DNA from: Actinomycetota bacterium
GTDB taxonomy: Bacteria > Actinomycetota > Humimicrobiia > Humimicrobiales > Humimicrobiaceae
Direction: 5' to 3'
Length of the DNA: 5,461 nt
Assembly (NCBI GenBank): GCA_023488645.1
Contig: JAMDDL010000158.1
Span: forward strand, 1-5,461
Numbering within the stretch: the stretch's first letter is position 1; the number at the start of each line of letters is the position of its first letter. Both the position numbers and the translations under genes were made by a program. Under the pieces are notes generated by a model. The model was given only the letters and a program-made list of their open reading frames with translations. It made no database searches and had not been told where the DNA came from. Shown here in pieces: positions 5,282 to 5,461 of this stretch.

Positions 5282-5461
5282 CTGTATTTTAGTTCCAACC
5301 CTCCACTATCTGCTAAATCTTCTTCTGACAGGACAATTAAATATTTATAGAAATTTTTATCTCCTGTTTTTACCTTAGACTCTGCATTTATATTATTAAT
5401 TTCACTTATTATTTTTTCCTGCGGCTTACTGCTGATATTTATGAACTTTACGTCCCTTGGA
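5242..5461 (-). CDS. Unrecognised protein, C-terminal part only
   Basis: A minus-strand frame is open from the right edge to the TAA at 5242-5244 and gives 72 residues, starting PRDVKFINISSKPQEKIISE, with NFYKYLIVLSEEDLADSGG in the middle and YSYKPDAGLIFILK at the end. Mixed polar and beta-type composition, with Asn/Lys/Ile-rich codon use like the other genes here, supports real coding. I do not recognise a family. The stop codon lies inside the AbiEi-like fragment, so the two genes converge and overlap by up to 40 bp, which suggests that the fragment was cut off when this sequence was joined to it. There is no obvious terminator hairpin after the stop. Confidence 0.5.
   Translation of the reverse strand, partial: PRDVKFINISSKPQEKIISEINNINAESKVKTGDKNFYKYLIVLSEEDLADSGGLELKYSYKPDAGLIFILK

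Overview
The window is AT-rich DNA whose lysine codons are mostly AAA. It carries a lipobox-type lipoprotein and a group IIC-like intron. This fits a low-GC Bacillota (Clostridia-like) genome or an uncultivated relative, but no taxonomic marker gene is present, so the assignment is an inference from style. The region is a patchwork of one well-preserved cell-surface gene, one intact toxin-antitoxin-like pair, and several decayed or truncated genes.

Left part (1-2546, all minus strand). The left edge holds the first ~61 codons of a membrane protein that runs off the window. Its first predicted extracytoplasmic loop looks like that of GT-C type glycosyltransferases. Behind it lies the C-terminal third of an ABC-2 type permease that has lost its start (397-765). 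The main gene is a 541-residue lipoprotein (921-2546) with a Ser/Gln-rich linker, a PKD domain and a transglutaminase-like Cys-His-Asp core. It is probably anchored on the outer face of the membrane.

Centre (2547-3869). A minus-strand group II intron (2856-3726, 871 bp) has kept both ribozyme ends: a GTGCG 5' end, domain V, and domain VI with a bulged A seven nucleotides from the 3' end. Its reverse transcriptase has suffered a large internal deletion that leaves about 98 N-terminal and 25-30 C-terminal codons in different frames. Four nucleotides upstream of the 5' splice site is a perfect 36-bp palindrome. The two exons also contain matching outer inverted arms. Once the intron is removed in silico, a nested hairpin element appears, which is consistent with the hairpin or terminator targeting known for class C introns.

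Right part (3804-5461). A plus-strand operon starts at a recognisable promoter with a 12-bp palindrome in its spacer. It encodes an MNT-type minimal nucleotidyltransferase (GSX10DXD motif), overlapped by 4 nt by a HEPN-domain protein. Two bases later comes a RelE/ParE-like toxin gene broken by one in-frame TGA. Further right is a fragment resembling the C-terminal part of AbiEi-family antitoxins. It runs into the 3' end of an unrecognised minus-strand gene that enters from the right edge. Taken together, 3727-5241 looks like a toxin-antitoxin accretion site in which only the MNT/HEPN pair is still intact.
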